DNA of 64,000 bases from Acinetobacter sp. SAAs474. GTDB lineage: Bacteria > Pseudomonadota > Gammaproteobacteria > Pseudomonadales > Moraxellaceae. The stretch is from NCBI RefSeq assembly GCF_032823475.1, contig NZ_CP127915.1, forward strand, positions 620,001 through 684,000, given 5' to 3'. A program made the position numbers and the translations under genes. This document shows, one piece after another, positions 26,646 to 36,901 of the stretch. Each line of letters begins with the position of its first letter. The first letter of the stretch is position 1. The notes under the pieces are model-generated. The model saw only the letters and a program-made list of their open reading frames with translations. It did no database searches and was not told the DNA's origin.

Positions 26646-27566
26646 ATGAACTATCAAGAGATTGATCATTTAGTTAAAACCATGAATGTGGATACTGCAA
26701 AAGGCCCAGTAGATCCCCGAGTCCAACAGATTGTTGTGCGTTTGGTCAGCGATTTATTTAAAGCGATTGAAGATTTAGATATTTCACAAACTGAATTATG
26801 GAAAGGGATTGAGTATTTAACAGATGCAGGTCAGGCCAATGAACTTGGCTTATTGGCAGCAGGTCTAGGTCTTGAACATTTTCTAGATCTACGTGCAGAT
26901 GAAGCTGATGCACAAGCAGGTATCAGTGGTGGTACACCACGTACCATTGAAGGTCCACTGTATGTTGCTGGCGCACCTGAATCAATAGGTTTTGCACGTA
27001 TGGACGACGGTACTGAATCACATCGATGTGACACTTTAATTATTGAAGGTAGTGTCAAGGATCATCAAGGCCAAATCATTCCCAATGCGAAAGTTGAAAT
27101 CTGGCATGCCAATAGCTTAGGACGTTACTCATTCTTTGATCAATCACAATCAGATTTTAATTTACGTCGTTCAATTATCAGTGATACACATGGTCAATAT
27201 CGTGCCCAAACCACTATGCCTGTTGGTTATGGTTGCCCACCAGAAGGCACAACCCAGTTTTTATTAAATAAATTAGGTCGTCACGGTAATCGACCATCAC
27301 ATGTTCATTATTTCGTTACAGCACCTGGTTATCGGAAATTAACCACACAATTCAATATCGAAGGTGATCAATACCTTTGGGATGATTTCGCCTTTGCAAC
27401 ACGAGACGGTTTAGTTGCAACAGCAATTGATATCAACGATCCAGCAGAAATAACAGCCCATGGTCTCACTGCGCCATTTAAGTATATTCAATTTAATATT
27501 GAATTGGTGCCAGATCAGGCAGGTGCACCATCCACTGATGTTAATCGTCGTCGCGCAAGCGCATAA
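26646..27566 (+). CDS. catA: Catechol 1,2-dioxygenase
   Basis: A 306-residue intradiol dioxygenase. It has an N-terminal helical linker domain and the signature TPRTIEGPLYVAGAPES. The iron ligands are visible in order: Tyr in GRYSFFD, Tyr in GYGCPPEG, and His pair in RPSHVHYFV. It opens catechol to cis,cis-muconate, the step directly after phenol hydroxylase. ATG 26646 is preferred, with AAGGA about 9 bp upstream; an in-frame ATG at 26637 overlaps that site. It is 78 bp after mopP and likely co-induced by phenol. Confidence 0.95.
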   Translation: MNYQEIDHLVKTMNVDTAKGPVDPRVQQIVVRLVSDLFKAIEDLDISQTELWKGIEYLTDAGQANELGLLAAGLGLEHFLDLRADEADAQAGISGGTPRTIEGPLYVAGAPESIGFARMDDGTESHRCDTLIIEGSVKDHQGQIIPNAKVEIWHANSLGRYSFFDQSQSDFNLRRSIISDTHGQYRAQTTMPVGYGCPPEGTTQFLLNKLGRHGNRPSHVHYFVTAPGYRKLTTQFNIEGDQYLWDDFAFATRDGLVATAIDINDPAEITAHGLTAPFKYIQFNIELVPDQAGAPSTDVNRRRASA

Positions 27567-27751
27567 CGTTCGAACTTAAATCATGATGCTGCAGATGTGT
27601 TGATAGGTGATGTACGAACAATAAAGTTATTTTTTGCAATGCCTTTACTGCTTGCTCATCATGCGATCAATACATCATCTGCATGAGACGAAAATATAAA
27701 TCAGCTTTTAATATCTGAATACAGCATAACTTTCATTAAAAAGGATTTTTT

Positions 27752-28633
27752 ATGAATAAATTTGTGATTACAACTGCATTATTACTGATAACAAACAGTT
27801 TTATACAAAGTAGTTTTGCAACTGAAAATGGCTCAGATTCCTTTGCATTAGGTGCAGAAGGTATGATGGCCGGTGCATTACCACCGCCAGGGATCTATCT
27901 ACTTAACTATTATCAAAACTATCATGCTGGAAAATTTATTGATGGTCCAGAAAATTTTCAACTCGATGTTCATGCCTTGATTCCACGCTTGGTGTGGATG
28001 ACTGAAAAAAATTATTTAGGCGGACAACTTGGCGTTTATGCCGCACAACCCATCGTTAATTTACAATTGAATATTGCTGGCACTAGCGATCATCAAACAG
28101 CTTTAGGTGATTTAATTGCAGGTTCAATGTTAGGATGGCATCATGGCAATCATCACTGGATCACTGCATTAGAGGCAGTTTTTGCGACTGGCAAATATAA
28201 TGCACCGACTGCAACAGAGCCAGTCATTGCAAATATTGGCAAAAATTATAATACCATTCGCCCAATTTTTGCATATAGCTATGCACCTGAAAATGGTTTA
28301 GATCTTTCTACCAAAATCTCTTACAGTTTTAATGATAAAAATGATGATACACAGTATAAATCTGGGCAATATTTTGCTGGAGACTATAGTATCGGGTATC
28401 GTTTAAATTCTCAGTTTAAAGTGGCTATACAAGGCTATGTATTTAAGCAAATGACTGCTGACCGTCTAGATGGTGTAGATATTGGACAGAAAGGGCAAGT
28501 TTTTGCGATTGGTCCAGGCATACAATATCAAGATAAAAATTGGTCATTAGAAGCAAAATATTTGACGGAAAGCCATGTGGAATATCGTCCCAAAGGACAT
28601 AATGCTGTATTAAAGTTAACATGGGCATTTTAA
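27752..28633 (+). CDS. Outer-membrane protein of the phenol MetA-pathway family
   Basis: A 293-residue protein with a signal peptide (MNKFVITTALLLITNSF, cleaved near SSFA). The mature part begins with GAEGMMAGALPPPGIYLLNYYQNY, the hallmark of the Phenol_MetA_deg family (SphA-like beta-barrels). It ends LKLTWAF, an aromatic C-terminus of an outer-membrane beta-barrel. Such proteins are proposed channels for aromatic compounds. AAAAAGGA precedes the ATG. Its place after catA fits a role in uptake of phenol-type substrates. Confidence 0.88.
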   Translation: MNKFVITTALLLITNSFIQSSFATENGSDSFALGAEGMMAGALPPPGIYLLNYYQNYHAGKFIDGPENFQLDVHALIPRLVWMTEKNYLGGQLGVYAAQPIVNLQLNIAGTSDHQTALGDLIAGSMLGWHHGNHHWITALEAVFATGKYNAPTATEPVIANIGKNYNTIRPIFAYSYAPENGLDLSTKISYSFNDKNDDTQYKSGQYFAGDYSIGYRLNSQFKVAIQGYVFKQMTADRLDGVDIGQKGQVFAIGPGIQYQDKNWSLEAKYLTESHVEYRPKGHNAVLKLTWAF

Positions 28634-29262
28634 GCGTTGTTGTCATTCACGAAGCTATGCAGACTGAAATTGTAAAAAGTCTGTATAACACAACACCATA
28701 AGAATCCACGTATCTTTCCTTTATATCCATTTCATTTATAGCAGTATTGTTGGCCAAAATGACATCACAGCAGAACCCTGTCAATCGTGTAAATTTTACA
28801 TTTAATTTTAATATAAAATCTGAAGTCATTTTGCTTACAATCCTGCCAACAAACTATATTTTTAGGCAATATCACAATCCAGTTAACCACTTATTTTTAT
28901 GTTTAATTTAATATTTATCTCTAATGATCTCCCCCTTCATACTCACATATAAAAACATATTTATAGTCATCACATAGCAGCGTATAGACGATCAAATATC
29001 AATTTAGTTACTTAAATGATCAATTTTATATCAAAAAATATGATAACCTTAAGTTTCTTGAGTATGTGCCTTACATTAAAAGTAAAATTAAAATATTGAT
29101 TTAACTATTAATTAAACACATATTTATATTTTTTAATTCATATCCTATTTTGAGTAGATACATGATGATCTATAAATTTAGGACAGTGTTTTTTATCTAG
29201 AATCCTAAATTTAAACTCAACCTAGGAGCTGTATTAAGAACTCAAAACTAATGGAGATAGCA
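28634..29262. other. AT-rich intergenic region before the FMO gene
   Basis: No gene is supported here. A distant pair AAAATGAC and GTCATTTT (near 28757 and 28827) could pair, but there is no T-run after it. The region probably holds the promoter of the FMO gene at 29263. Confidence 0.4.
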
Positions 29263-30621
29263 ATGAGTCGAATTGCAATTATTGGCGCTGGCCCAAGTGG
29301 GATGGCACAACTAAGAGCGTTTCAATCGGCAAAGGCCAAAGGTCTACAAGTTCCTGAAATTACCTGTTTCGAAAAACAAAATGATTGGGGCGGACTATGG
29401 AACTATACATGGCGTACAGGTATAGATAAACATGGTGAACCCGTTCATGGCAGCATGTATCGTTACTTATGGTCTAATGGTCCTAAAGAAGCATTAGAAT
29501 TTGCTGACTATACATTTGATGAACATTTTAAAAAACCAATTGGCTCTTATCCGCCACGTGCTGTGTTATGGGACTATATTAAAGGGCGAGCAGAAAAAGC
29601 CGGAGTAAAGCATCTGATTCGATTCAATAGCACAGTGCAGCGAGTTGATTATGATGCTGAAACAGAAAAATTTACGCTAGCAGTCGAAGATTACCAAAAG
29701 CAACAACATTATACTGAACAATTTGATTATGTTATTGTTGCATCTGGACACTTTTCAACACCGCATGTGCCTGTATATGATGGCTTTGAACGTTTTCATG
29801 GACGTATTTTACATGCACATGATTTCCGTGATGCATTAGAGTTTAAAGGAAAATCTATACTTTTACTCGGCAGTAGTTATTCTGCAGAAGATATTGGTTC
29901 ACAGTGTTACAAATATGGTGCCAAGACCATTTATAATTGCTATCGTAGCAAAAAATTGGGCTATAAATGGCCAAAAAACTGGTTTGAGAAACATCAGCTA
30001 TTACGCGTAGATGAAGATACTGCCTACTTTGCCGATGGTAGCTCTGCCAAAATAGATGTGATTATTCTATGTACAGGATACTTACATCATTTTCCATTTA
30101 TAGCCAATGATCTTCGTTTAAGAACACATAATTGTTTATATCCTTTAGGACTGTATCAAGGTGTTGTATGGGAAAAAAATCCACGATTATTTTATCTGGG
30201 TATGCAAGATCAGTGGTATACCTTTAATATGTTTGATGCTCAGGCGTGGTATGTCAGAGATATTATCTTGGGACAAATTACATTACCGCCCGCAATACAA
30301 ATGCAACAACATACTCAAGTATTACATTATCAAGAGCAACAACTTGCTAATGATGAGCAATTCGCCAAATTTCAGGGTGATTATATTCAAAATCTAATCG
30401 ATGCAACTGATTATCCTTCATTTGATGTTCAGGCTGTCCATCAGATTTTCATGCAGTGGAAAAAGCATAAGAAAGAAAATATTATGGGATTTCGAGATCA
30501 AATCTATCGCTCTGTCATGACAGGAAGAATGGCTAAAAAACATCATACGCCATGGTTATATGCACTTGATGATTCTTTAGAAAGCTATCTTGATGAGGTC
30601 GTACAACAATACGCCATATAA
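29263..30621 (+). CDS. tmm: Flavin-containing monooxygenase, trimethylamine monooxygenase-like
   Basis: A 452-residue protein. It has an N-terminal FAD site GAGPSGMAQ, the FMO identifying region near [13 protein letters not shown], an NADPH site [10 protein letters not shown] and [11 protein letters not shown]. Long stretches resemble bacterial Tmm ([46 protein letters not shown]), which oxidises trimethylamine to its N-oxide; indole and other amines are possible substrates. ATG 29263 is chosen with GGAG 7-8 bp upstream. It is a single-gene unit closed by a terminator. Its substrate in this organism is unproven. Confidence 0.85.
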   Translation: MSRIAIIGAGPSGMAQLRAFQSAKAKGLQVPEITCFEKQNDWGGLWNYTWRTGIDKHGEPVHGSMYRYLWSNGPKEALEFADYTFDEHFKKPIGSYPPRAVLWDYIKGRAEKAGVKHLIRFNSTVQRVDYDAETEKFTLAVEDYQKQQHYTEQFDYVIVASGHFSTPHVPVYDGFERFHGRILHAHDFRDALEFKGKSILLLGSSYSAEDIGSQCYKYGAKTIYNCYRSKKLGYKWPKNWFEKHQLLRVDEDTAYFADGSSAKIDVIILCTGYLHHFPFIANDLRLRTHNCLYPLGLYQGVVWEKNPRLFYLGMQDQWYTFNMFDAQAWYVRDIILGQITLPPAIQMQQHTQVLHYQEQQLANDEQFAKFQGDYIQNLIDATDYPSFDVQAVHQIFMQWKKHKKENIMGFRDQIYRSVMTGRMAKKHHTPWLYALDDSLESYLDEVVQQYAI

Positions 30622-30636
30622 CGAGAGTGAACAATG

Positions 30637-30662
30637 AAAAACCTGGTGTCTATCAGGTTTTT
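30637..30662 (+). terminator. Rho-independent terminator of the FMO gene
   Basis: AAAAACCTG / CAGGTTTTT stem with an 8-nt loop, 15 bp after the stop codon. The stem's own T-run forms the tail. Confidence 0.82.
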
Positions 30663-30827
30663 CTGATCATTGCTTCTTTGATAACAATGACATATATCGT
30701 AAATCATATTGATCCATCCTATTTAATCATAAACTTTTTAAATCAATAATCAGAAATAAGATATAAAAAAATAAGCAAATGATAAAATTGATTTTAGGCT
30801 AAATCTTCCAATATAATTAAATTACAT

Positions 30828-30975
30828 CGCTTCAGGGCGGGGTGCAATTCCCCACCGGTGGTAAATAAATATCAAGGTATATTTATCAGCCCACGAGCAA
30901 AGTTGCTAGCACAACAATGCAGATTTGGTGCAATTCCAAAGCCGACGGTATAGTCCGGATGAAAGAAGACGATGT
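30828..30975 (+). ncRNA. FMN riboswitch (RFN element)
   Basis: The conserved RFN landmarks appear in order: AGGGCGGGGTGCAATTCCCC, CACCGGTGGTAA, a variable hairpin, AGCCCACGAGC, CAGATTTGGTGCAATTCCAA, AGCCGACGGTATAGTCCGGATG and AAAGAAGACGA. It lies upstream of ribB, where FMN binding shuts down riboflavin synthesis. Confidence 0.97.
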
Positions 30976-31085
30976 CATGTGAAAATTGAAGTATTCATTT
31001 AATAAAATGAATGCTATTCATTTGGCATATTTTTTTTCTTGTCCTGAAATGTTCATTGCTATTTTACGTATACAAGAGCGTTTCA

Positions 31086-31745
31086 ATGTCTAATTTAACT
31101 CAATCTAAACATATTCTTTCCTATCTTGCGGATTCAGAGCAACGTATTCAACAAGCATTACATGACATTCAAATGGGTAAACCCATTTTAGTTATGGATG
31201 ATTTTGATCGTGAAAATGAAGCAGATTTAATCGTTGCTGCTGAAACATTAAATGTTGCAACCATGGCACAGATGATCCGTGATGGTTCTGGTATTGTGTG
31301 CTTAACATTAACCGAAGCATGGGCAGACCATTTACAATTGCCTCCGATGGTAATCGATAATTCCAGCCAATTTAAAACTGCATTTACCATTACCATTGAA
31401 GCGGCAACTGGCGTCACAACAGGTGTATCTGCTCAAGATCGTACCACGACGATTCATGCTGCTATTCAAGATGGTGCTGTCGCACAAGACTTAAATCGTC
31501 CCGGACATGTCTTTCCTTTACGCGGTCAAAATGGCGGTGTCTTAACACGTCGTGGGCATACTGAAGCATCGATTGACTTAGCAATTTTAGCCAATTTAAA
31601 ACCAGCAGGTGTATTGTGTGAATTAACCAATCCAGATGGAACAATGGCTATTGGTGAACAAGTATATGCCTACGCTCAGCAACATCAATTGACATTAATT
31701 ACCATTGATGAACTAGTACAATATCGCATTAAGTATCAACGTTAA
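31086..31745 (+). CDS. ribB: 3,4-dihydroxy-2-butanone 4-phosphate synthase
   Basis: A 219-residue enzyme that converts ribulose 5-phosphate to the four-carbon precursor of riboflavin. The active-site motifs are present: [13 protein letters not shown], then [16 protein letters not shown] and [16 protein letters not shown] 31086 is chosen, as the family starts near [16 protein letters not shown]; the open frame extends upstream into a hydrophobic non-conserved stretch. It has no GTP cyclohydrolase II domain, so it is a stand-alone RibB. It is controlled by the FMN riboswitch 111 bp upstream. Confidence 0.96.
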   Translation: MSNLTQSKHILSYLADSEQRIQQALHDIQMGKPILVMDDFDRENEADLIVAAETLNVATMAQMIRDGSGIVCLTLTEAWADHLQLPPMVIDNSSQFKTAFTITIEAATGVTTGVSAQDRTTTIHAAIQDGAVAQDLNRPGHVFPLRGQNGGVLTRRGHTEASIDLAILANLKPAGVLCELTNPDGTMAIGEQVYAYAQQHQLTLITIDELVQYRIKYQR

Positions 31746-31913
31746 AGCCTGACTAAGTTGATGGTATTTCGCGAGTGCTAATCAGCATAATGTACAGCGT
31801 AATCATCGATTCTAACGTGATCAGGTTTAATTGGATGATCAATATTATGATTGATCATCCAAACTACGCTTTTCATGTCAATACGAGGATCATTCGTCCT
31901 TTCACAAAGATGA

Positions 31914-33425
31914 TCATGTCGTAATCTGAAAAGCCAAAGAAATCGCTGAGGCAGGTGTTGTTTGAGATAGTGGCCATTTTTGAGAAATGGTTTTTAATTG
32001 GGTATAAAAACGTGCTGCATCTGGGCCATACAAATGTGACTCACCAAATCTAGACCGTCTTAAGCCTCCAAAATTAAAGTAACTCACAGGCAATGGGACC
32101 GGCACATTGACACCGATCATTCCAGCTTCTACATTCATAAAAAATTGCTGTGCTGCCTGACCATTGGCTGTAAAAATAACAGCGCCATTGCCAAGTTCAT
32201 GTTGATTAATTACCGCAATTGCCTCATCAAGTGTTTCCACTCTCAAGATGCCACGGACTGGGCCAAATACTTCTTGTCGATATAAATCCATTTCTGTAGT
32301 CAAGTGATCAAATAGTGTTGGCCCAACATAAAAACCTTGCTGATGTTCAGCATGCAAAAAATCTGCGCCATCAATCACCAGTTCCGCACCATCTTCGATC
32401 GATTGTTGAATAGACTTTAGGATATTATGCTGAGACTGTGCTGAAATGACGGCTCCAAAATCTGCATGAGGATCATTATAAGCACCTACTTTTAGTTTCT
32501 GCATTTTTTCGATAATTAATGTCTTTAACTGATTGGCAGTCTCTGTGCCAACAGGAACTAAAACAGAAACAGCCATACAGCGTTGACTGGCAGAACCAAA
32601 ACCTGCTGAGATAAATGCATTGGCTGCAGCATCAAGATCAGCATCTGGCATCACCACCATATGATTTTTTCCGCCTGTAAATGCAGCAACCCGTTTATGT
32701 AAAGCCGTGGCTTGTTGATAGACATATTCTCCAACCTGCGTTGAACCTACAAAGCTAATAGCATCAATATCTGGATGTGCCAACATTGCATCAACCGTTA
32801 TTTTATCACCTTGAACCACATTAAAAACACCGTCAGGTAATCCAGCTTGTTGCCATAATTCAGCTAAAAATATCGCTGCAGAAGGAACTTTTTCTGACGG
32901 CTTGAATACAATTGAATTTCCTACAGCTACAGCCATCGCGGTCATTACAACTGGAATCATGATTGGAAAATTAAAGGGTGTGATACATCCGACAACACCG
33001 ATTGGCAAACGTAGTGAAAAAACATCAATATCGCCAGCAACATTCCGAGAATACTCACCTTTTGTAATATGCGGTGCATTACATGCAAACTCAATTCCTT
33101 CAATGGCGCGGCCAATTTCACCTTCAGCATCAGCAAGCGTTTTACCATGCTCACGACCAATAATTTCTGCAAGTAACGGTGTTTTTTCAATCAATAGTTC
33201 ACGGAGTTTAAACAATACTTGTAAACGTGTCGCATGTGAAGCTTTTGCCCATTTTCGCGCATTTTCGGAAATTGCAGCCTGTACAGCCAAATCCACTATT
33301 GCGGCATCTGCATATGCACAACGAGCAATTTGCTCACTTGTAGATGGATTGTAGACCACCCCTGAATGTTGAAAGGTATCAATATGGCAACCAGCAATAT
33401 AATGTCCAATAATAGCATCATGCAT
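31914..33425 (-). CDS. mmsA: CoA-acylating methylmalonate-semialdehyde dehydrogenase
   Basis: A 503-residue aldehyde dehydrogenase of the MmsA/IolA subfamily. It shows the NAD site PFNFPIMIP, FVGSTQVGEYVY and the catalytic Cys in GSASQRCMAVSV (the MMSDH form), plus GVNVPVPLPVSYFNFGG, diagnostic for the subfamily. It converts methylmalonate or malonate semialdehyde to propionyl- or acetyl-CoA. Start ATG 33425 has AAGGA upstream. It is paired with a transporter gene at 33607 on the same strand, so it may serve catabolism of an imported organic acid. Confidence 0.9.
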   Translation of the reverse strand: MHDAIIGHYIAGCHIDTFQHSGVVYNPSTSEQIARCAYADAAIVDLAVQAAISENARKWAKASHATRLQVLFKLRELLIEKTPLLAEIIGREHGKTLADAEGEIGRAIEGIEFACNAPHITKGEYSRNVAGDIDVFSLRLPIGVVGCITPFNFPIMIPVVMTAMAVAVGNSIVFKPSEKVPSAAIFLAELWQQAGLPDGVFNVVQGDKITVDAMLAHPDIDAISFVGSTQVGEYVYQQATALHKRVAAFTGGKNHMVVMPDADLDAAANAFISAGFGSASQRCMAVSVLVPVGTETANQLKTLIIEKMQKLKVGAYNDPHADFGAVISAQSQHNILKSIQQSIEDGAELVIDGADFLHAEHQQGFYVGPTLFDHLTTEMDLYRQEVFGPVRGILRVETLDEAIAVINQHELGNGAVIFTANGQAAQQFFMNVEAGMIGVNVPVPLPVSYFNFGGLRRSRFGESHLYGPDAARFYTQLKTISQKWPLSQTTPASAISLAFQITT

Positions 33426-33606
33426 TTTTATGTCCTTGAAAATCAATCTATTGACTCATTATGAATACATCATGGTCAACGTCTCATAATAAATATAACC
33501 TGATTCTAAGCTGACAAATTTCTGATTTTGTACCATACAAATTCAAAAATCGATCAGCCAAATTCAATTTAGAATGCATTTAAGTCAATCTAAATCATGT
33601 TGTAGA

Positions 33607-34959
33607 TCAATCCGATCGAAGTGATGTTGTTGGTTTTACTTTATGTAATGATGTTTGATGATGATCAATCAAATGATCTCGTTTCATAAAACAAGTACAT
33701 AAAATTGCAAACAGAGCCATGGCAATAATATAAATAACGATTAAATCTGGACGACCATTTGCCATACTCAATAATTTAGTGGCAATTAATGGTGCCAACC
33801 CGCCGCCTAATACACCAGCAAACTGTACTGAAATGGAAATACCACTGTAGCGAATTTCTGCAGGAAACTGTCTGGCAAACAATTGTGATTGTGGTGCATA
33901 CATAATGGGGAAAACGACACCGATTGCCAAAACAATAGCAAGCCAAACTAAAAATGAATCTTGACTATTTAATAGACTAAAGAAAGGATAACTATATAAA
34001 CTCAATACCACGAGGCCAAACATAAACATATTACGTTGACCAACCTTATCGGATAAATAGCCACACAGTGGTGTCATCACCATAATCAATGCTGCGCCAC
34101 AAATTGTTGCAAAAAGAATTTCTTGGCGTGCAATTCCAAGCTGAGTCGTGGTATAAGCCAGAGCAAAGGTTGACGCCAGATAAAACCAAGCATTTTCAGC
34201 TGCACGAGCAAAAATAATCGTGAAAACTTCACGTGGATGATTTTTAAAAACTTGCATGGCTGGAACTTTAATCTCTTGTGCCTGCGCCTTAATTTTTTCA
34301 AAATCTGGAGATTCTGGTACTTTGACACGAATATACCAGCCGACTCCCAATAAAATAATGCTTGCCAGAAAAGGAAGTCGCCATCCCCAACTTAACAAAC
34401 TTGCTTCTGGAAGGAGAGATACTGCGCCTAATGCTAGAGAAGCAAGTAATAATCCTCCCCCAGAGCTGGCTTGAGGTAAACTCCCCCAAAAGCCCTTATT
34501 TCCTTCTGGTGCATGTTCAACAGCCATTAATACTGCGCCGCCCCATTCCCCTCCCATAGCCATACCTTGAATAAAACGCAATACCACTAAGAAAAATGTT
34601 GCCCAATACCCAATACTGTCATAAGTTGGCAGTAGACCAATCATAATCGTCGGAATACCCATCATCATTAATGTCGTTAGCAACATTGCTTTACGGCCAA
34701 CTTTGTCACCAAAATGGCCAAAAACAATGCCACCGAGTGGACGTCCAATAAATCCAACGGCATAAGTTGCGAATGCGGCCAAAACACCCGTCAATGGATC
34801 TAGATTTGGGAAAAAAAGTTTATTGAAAATTAAAGCAGCAGCAGCGCCATAAATAAAGAAGTCATACCACTCTATAGTCGTACCGACCATACTTGATATA
34901 CCTGCTAAGCGATGTGAAGATTGTTTTACTGGCGTTGTCGAACTGTGTAATTGATCCAT
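33607..34959 (-). CDS. MHS-family MFS transporter
   Basis: A 450-residue major-facilitator protein with about 12 membrane helices. Signatures of the metabolite:H+ symporter family are visible: GTTIEWYDFFIYGAAAAL, GRPLGGIVFGHFGDKVGRKAML and FIQGMAMGGEWGGAVL. This family moves small organic acids or betaines (KgtP, ShiA and ProP are members). The substrate is not clear; the adjoining mmsA suggests a carboxylic acid. It is divergent from the PAS-LuxR regulator at 35353. Confidence 0.9.
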   Translation of the reverse strand: MDQLHSSTTPVKQSSHRLAGISSMVGTTIEWYDFFIYGAAAALIFNKLFFPNLDPLTGVLAAFATYAVGFIGRPLGGIVFGHFGDKVGRKAMLLTTLMMMGIPTIMIGLLPTYDSIGYWATFFLVVLRFIQGMAMGGEWGGAVLMAVEHAPEGNKGFWGSLPQASSGGGLLLASLALGAVSLLPEASLLSWGWRLPFLASIILLGVGWYIRVKVPESPDFEKIKAQAQEIKVPAMQVFKNHPREVFTIIFARAAENAWFYLASTFALAYTTTQLGIARQEILFATICGAALIMVMTPLCGYLSDKVGQRNMFMFGLVVLSLYSYPFFSLLNSQDSFLVWLAIVLAIGVVFPIMYAPQSQLFARQFPAEIRYSGISISVQFAGVLGGGLAPLIATKLLSMANGRPDLIVIYIIAMALFAILCTCFMKRDHLIDHHQTSLHKVKPTTSLRSD

Positions 34960-35352
34960 AATACACCTCTACATTTTTTTAATTTTTCATCCATGTTTGA
35001 CCTCATAGCAATCAAGTTATCGGTCTATTTTTATCATACTGATCAAATCATATATCCATCATCTAATGCTGAATATTCAAATCTGTTATCAGCATAATTA
35101 CTGTGGATTAATTCTAATTTTCAGTCAATCTACTTAATTACTTAAGTAGTTTACTTCAAGAAATTGATATAAATAAATTATTGAGATTAATGATTTAATC
35201 TTATAATTTTGCAAATATTAATATTTTTATTCACAATTGATTTAACTTTAGTCTTAATTCTATTCAAATTTACCAATTGATACAAATTCCCATCGTATCA
35301 CCTCTAGCAATTTATTATATTGATAGATTAAACCAACAAATATATTAAATGA
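34960..35352. other. AT-rich divergent promoter region
   Basis: A 393-bp gap between the MHS transporter and the PAS-LuxR gene. It contains runs such as CTACTTAATTACTTAAGTAGTT (near 35130), an imperfect inverted repeat that could be a regulator site. No gene is seen. Confidence 0.4.
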
Positions 35353-35913
35353 ATGATGATAGATTATAATCAACTTGCTTTTAAATTTAGTCCCGCCCCT
35401 CTCGTTGTTCTTCGTTATAGACATATTGTAGAAATGAATACAGCCTTTGCACGAATGTTTGGTTATAGCAAAGAAGAACTGATCAATTTATCGATTGTAA
35501 AAATTTTCCCAAGCGTTGAGGATTTTGAAAAAATTGGTCAAGATGCATTAAATAGCTTACGTCGCCAGAATAGTCGTTTTTATTCTGATCAACGTTTTAT
35601 GCAACATAAAAGTGGGGAATTATTTTGGACACATACTCATGGGCAAACCTTGACACCCGATGATCCATTTCAATTAATGGTGTGGCACTTTGAGCGTAAA
35701 GATCGTATTCTTCATGCCACAGAAAAATTAACCAAACGTGAAACAGAAATCACCCAACATATTGTCAATGGTTTAACATGTAAAGAAATTGCCAGAAAAC
35801 TCAATCTCTCTCATCGCACGATTGAAGTACATAAAGCCAATCTAATGAAAAAACTAGAAGTTCACTCCAAAGCCGAATTAACCTCCAAAATTATTATTCA
35901 GGAACATTTATAA
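35353..35913 (+). CDS. PAS-domain LuxR-type transcriptional regulator
   Basis: A 186-residue protein. Residues about 8-118 form a PAS domain (FSPAPLVVLRYRHIVEMNTAFARMFGYSKEEL through FWTHTHGQTLTPDDPF). Residues about 122-186 form a LuxR/GerE HTH (KLTKRETEITQHIVNGLTCKEIARKLNLSHRTIEVHKANLMKKL). There is no receiver domain, so the PAS domain is the likely ligand or redox sensor. It is divergent from the transporter-mmsA unit and probably controls it. Two adjacent ATG codons at 35353 and 35356 are possible starts. Confidence 0.88.
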   Translation: MMIDYNQLAFKFSPAPLVVLRYRHIVEMNTAFARMFGYSKEELINLSIVKIFPSVEDFEKIGQDALNSLRRQNSRFYSDQRFMQHKSGELFWTHTHGQTLTPDDPFQLMVWHFERKDRILHATEKLTKRETEITQHIVNGLTCKEIARKLNLSHRTIEVHKANLMKKLEVHSKAELTSKIIIQEHL

Positions 35914-36039
35914 TTGTTGGATTGAATCGACATTTCTCATACCTGAAAATTAGGATCAATTATACTGTCTAATTCACTGATCAAAATCAATGCGATCAAG
36001 CAACATCAATCATGGCCATCGATAGCAGATTAAATGCTA

Positions 36040-36606
36040 TCAAGATGATGGATGTTGTAGATACATTCCCTCATTTTTTTCAATTAATTTTTGGCATAAA
36101 AGAATCACTTTTTTGGTATGAAGAATAATCAGTTTTTGATGCTCAAGCTGTTTTTGATCCATAGGTTGACTGAGATGCTGATGCAGTATTTCTTCGCAAA
36201 AAAATAGCTCGAATGCAAGCTGATTTAAATTTTCATCATAAATTTGACTATGCACAAAAATATGTAATTCTTTAGCAAAAACAGGAATTAAGTTTAAATA
36301 CAAACTGTCTAAGGTATGTAAGATATTTTCAGGATTATTTTCATGATGAACCATTTGATTTAAAAAATCTTCACTATAACGTCGAATGCGATACAAACTG
36401 GGAAATAACAATACAAAATATTTTTGTTTTTGTATTTGAAGTAAATATTGCGCCTTTTTCTGTTCTAAGTGATTTAAATATAATGGAATACTAATGGCAA
36501 CAAAAATAGCAAAAACAGATCCAACAGCCTGAACCCAAGCCGCCAATTCTTGATTAAAAATTAAATCTGATTGTGTTAACACTGCAACATTCCTATTGAT
36601 TATCAA
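36040..36606 (-). CDS. Hypothetical protein with one N-terminal membrane helix
   Basis: A 188-residue protein. A single hydrophobic segment (WVQAVGSVFAIFVAISIPLYL, residues about 24-44) is followed by a basic, helix-rich cytoplasmic-type domain (NHLEQKKAQYLLQIQKQKY and beyond). No catalytic motif is visible and I recognise no family. It stands alone between the PAS-LuxR gene and the pilus operon, with its own upstream gap of nearly 300 bp. Confidence 0.65.
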   Translation of the reverse strand: MIINRNVAVLTQSDLIFNQELAAWVQAVGSVFAIFVAISIPLYLNHLEQKKAQYLLQIQKQKYFVLLFPSLYRIRRYSEDFLNQMVHHENNPENILHTLDSLYLNLIPVFAKELHIFVHSQIYDENLNQLAFELFFCEEILHQHLSQPMDQKQLEHQKLIILHTKKVILLCQKLIEKNEGMYLQHPSS

Positions 36607-36901
36607 ATTATTGTATTGATTGGTTTTTTATCAGCAACAGCATCCATTTTCAAACGCTCGTGTAGCTTATCTTTTTATAGCAATCGCTGTGATCATCAAC
36701 CATGATGTCAATGATTTATGATTCTACTCAACATATAAAAATAAAATATTTTTAACATCTTACAGCATGCTTTATTTTTTTGGCTGTTTTTTACAAAAGT
36801 TGATCATAAACAAAATTGTAGAGGCTATTGTGAAAATTTCTTATGGAGTCTATATCGCCTTTATTGATGAATATAGACCAGAATAAGACATTGAAATTAA
36901 T

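Noticed and set aside
28647..28829. 60-codon minus-strand frame after the MetA-type gene
   Set aside because: No ribosome-binding site and no conserved pattern; the region is non-coding AT-rich DNA.
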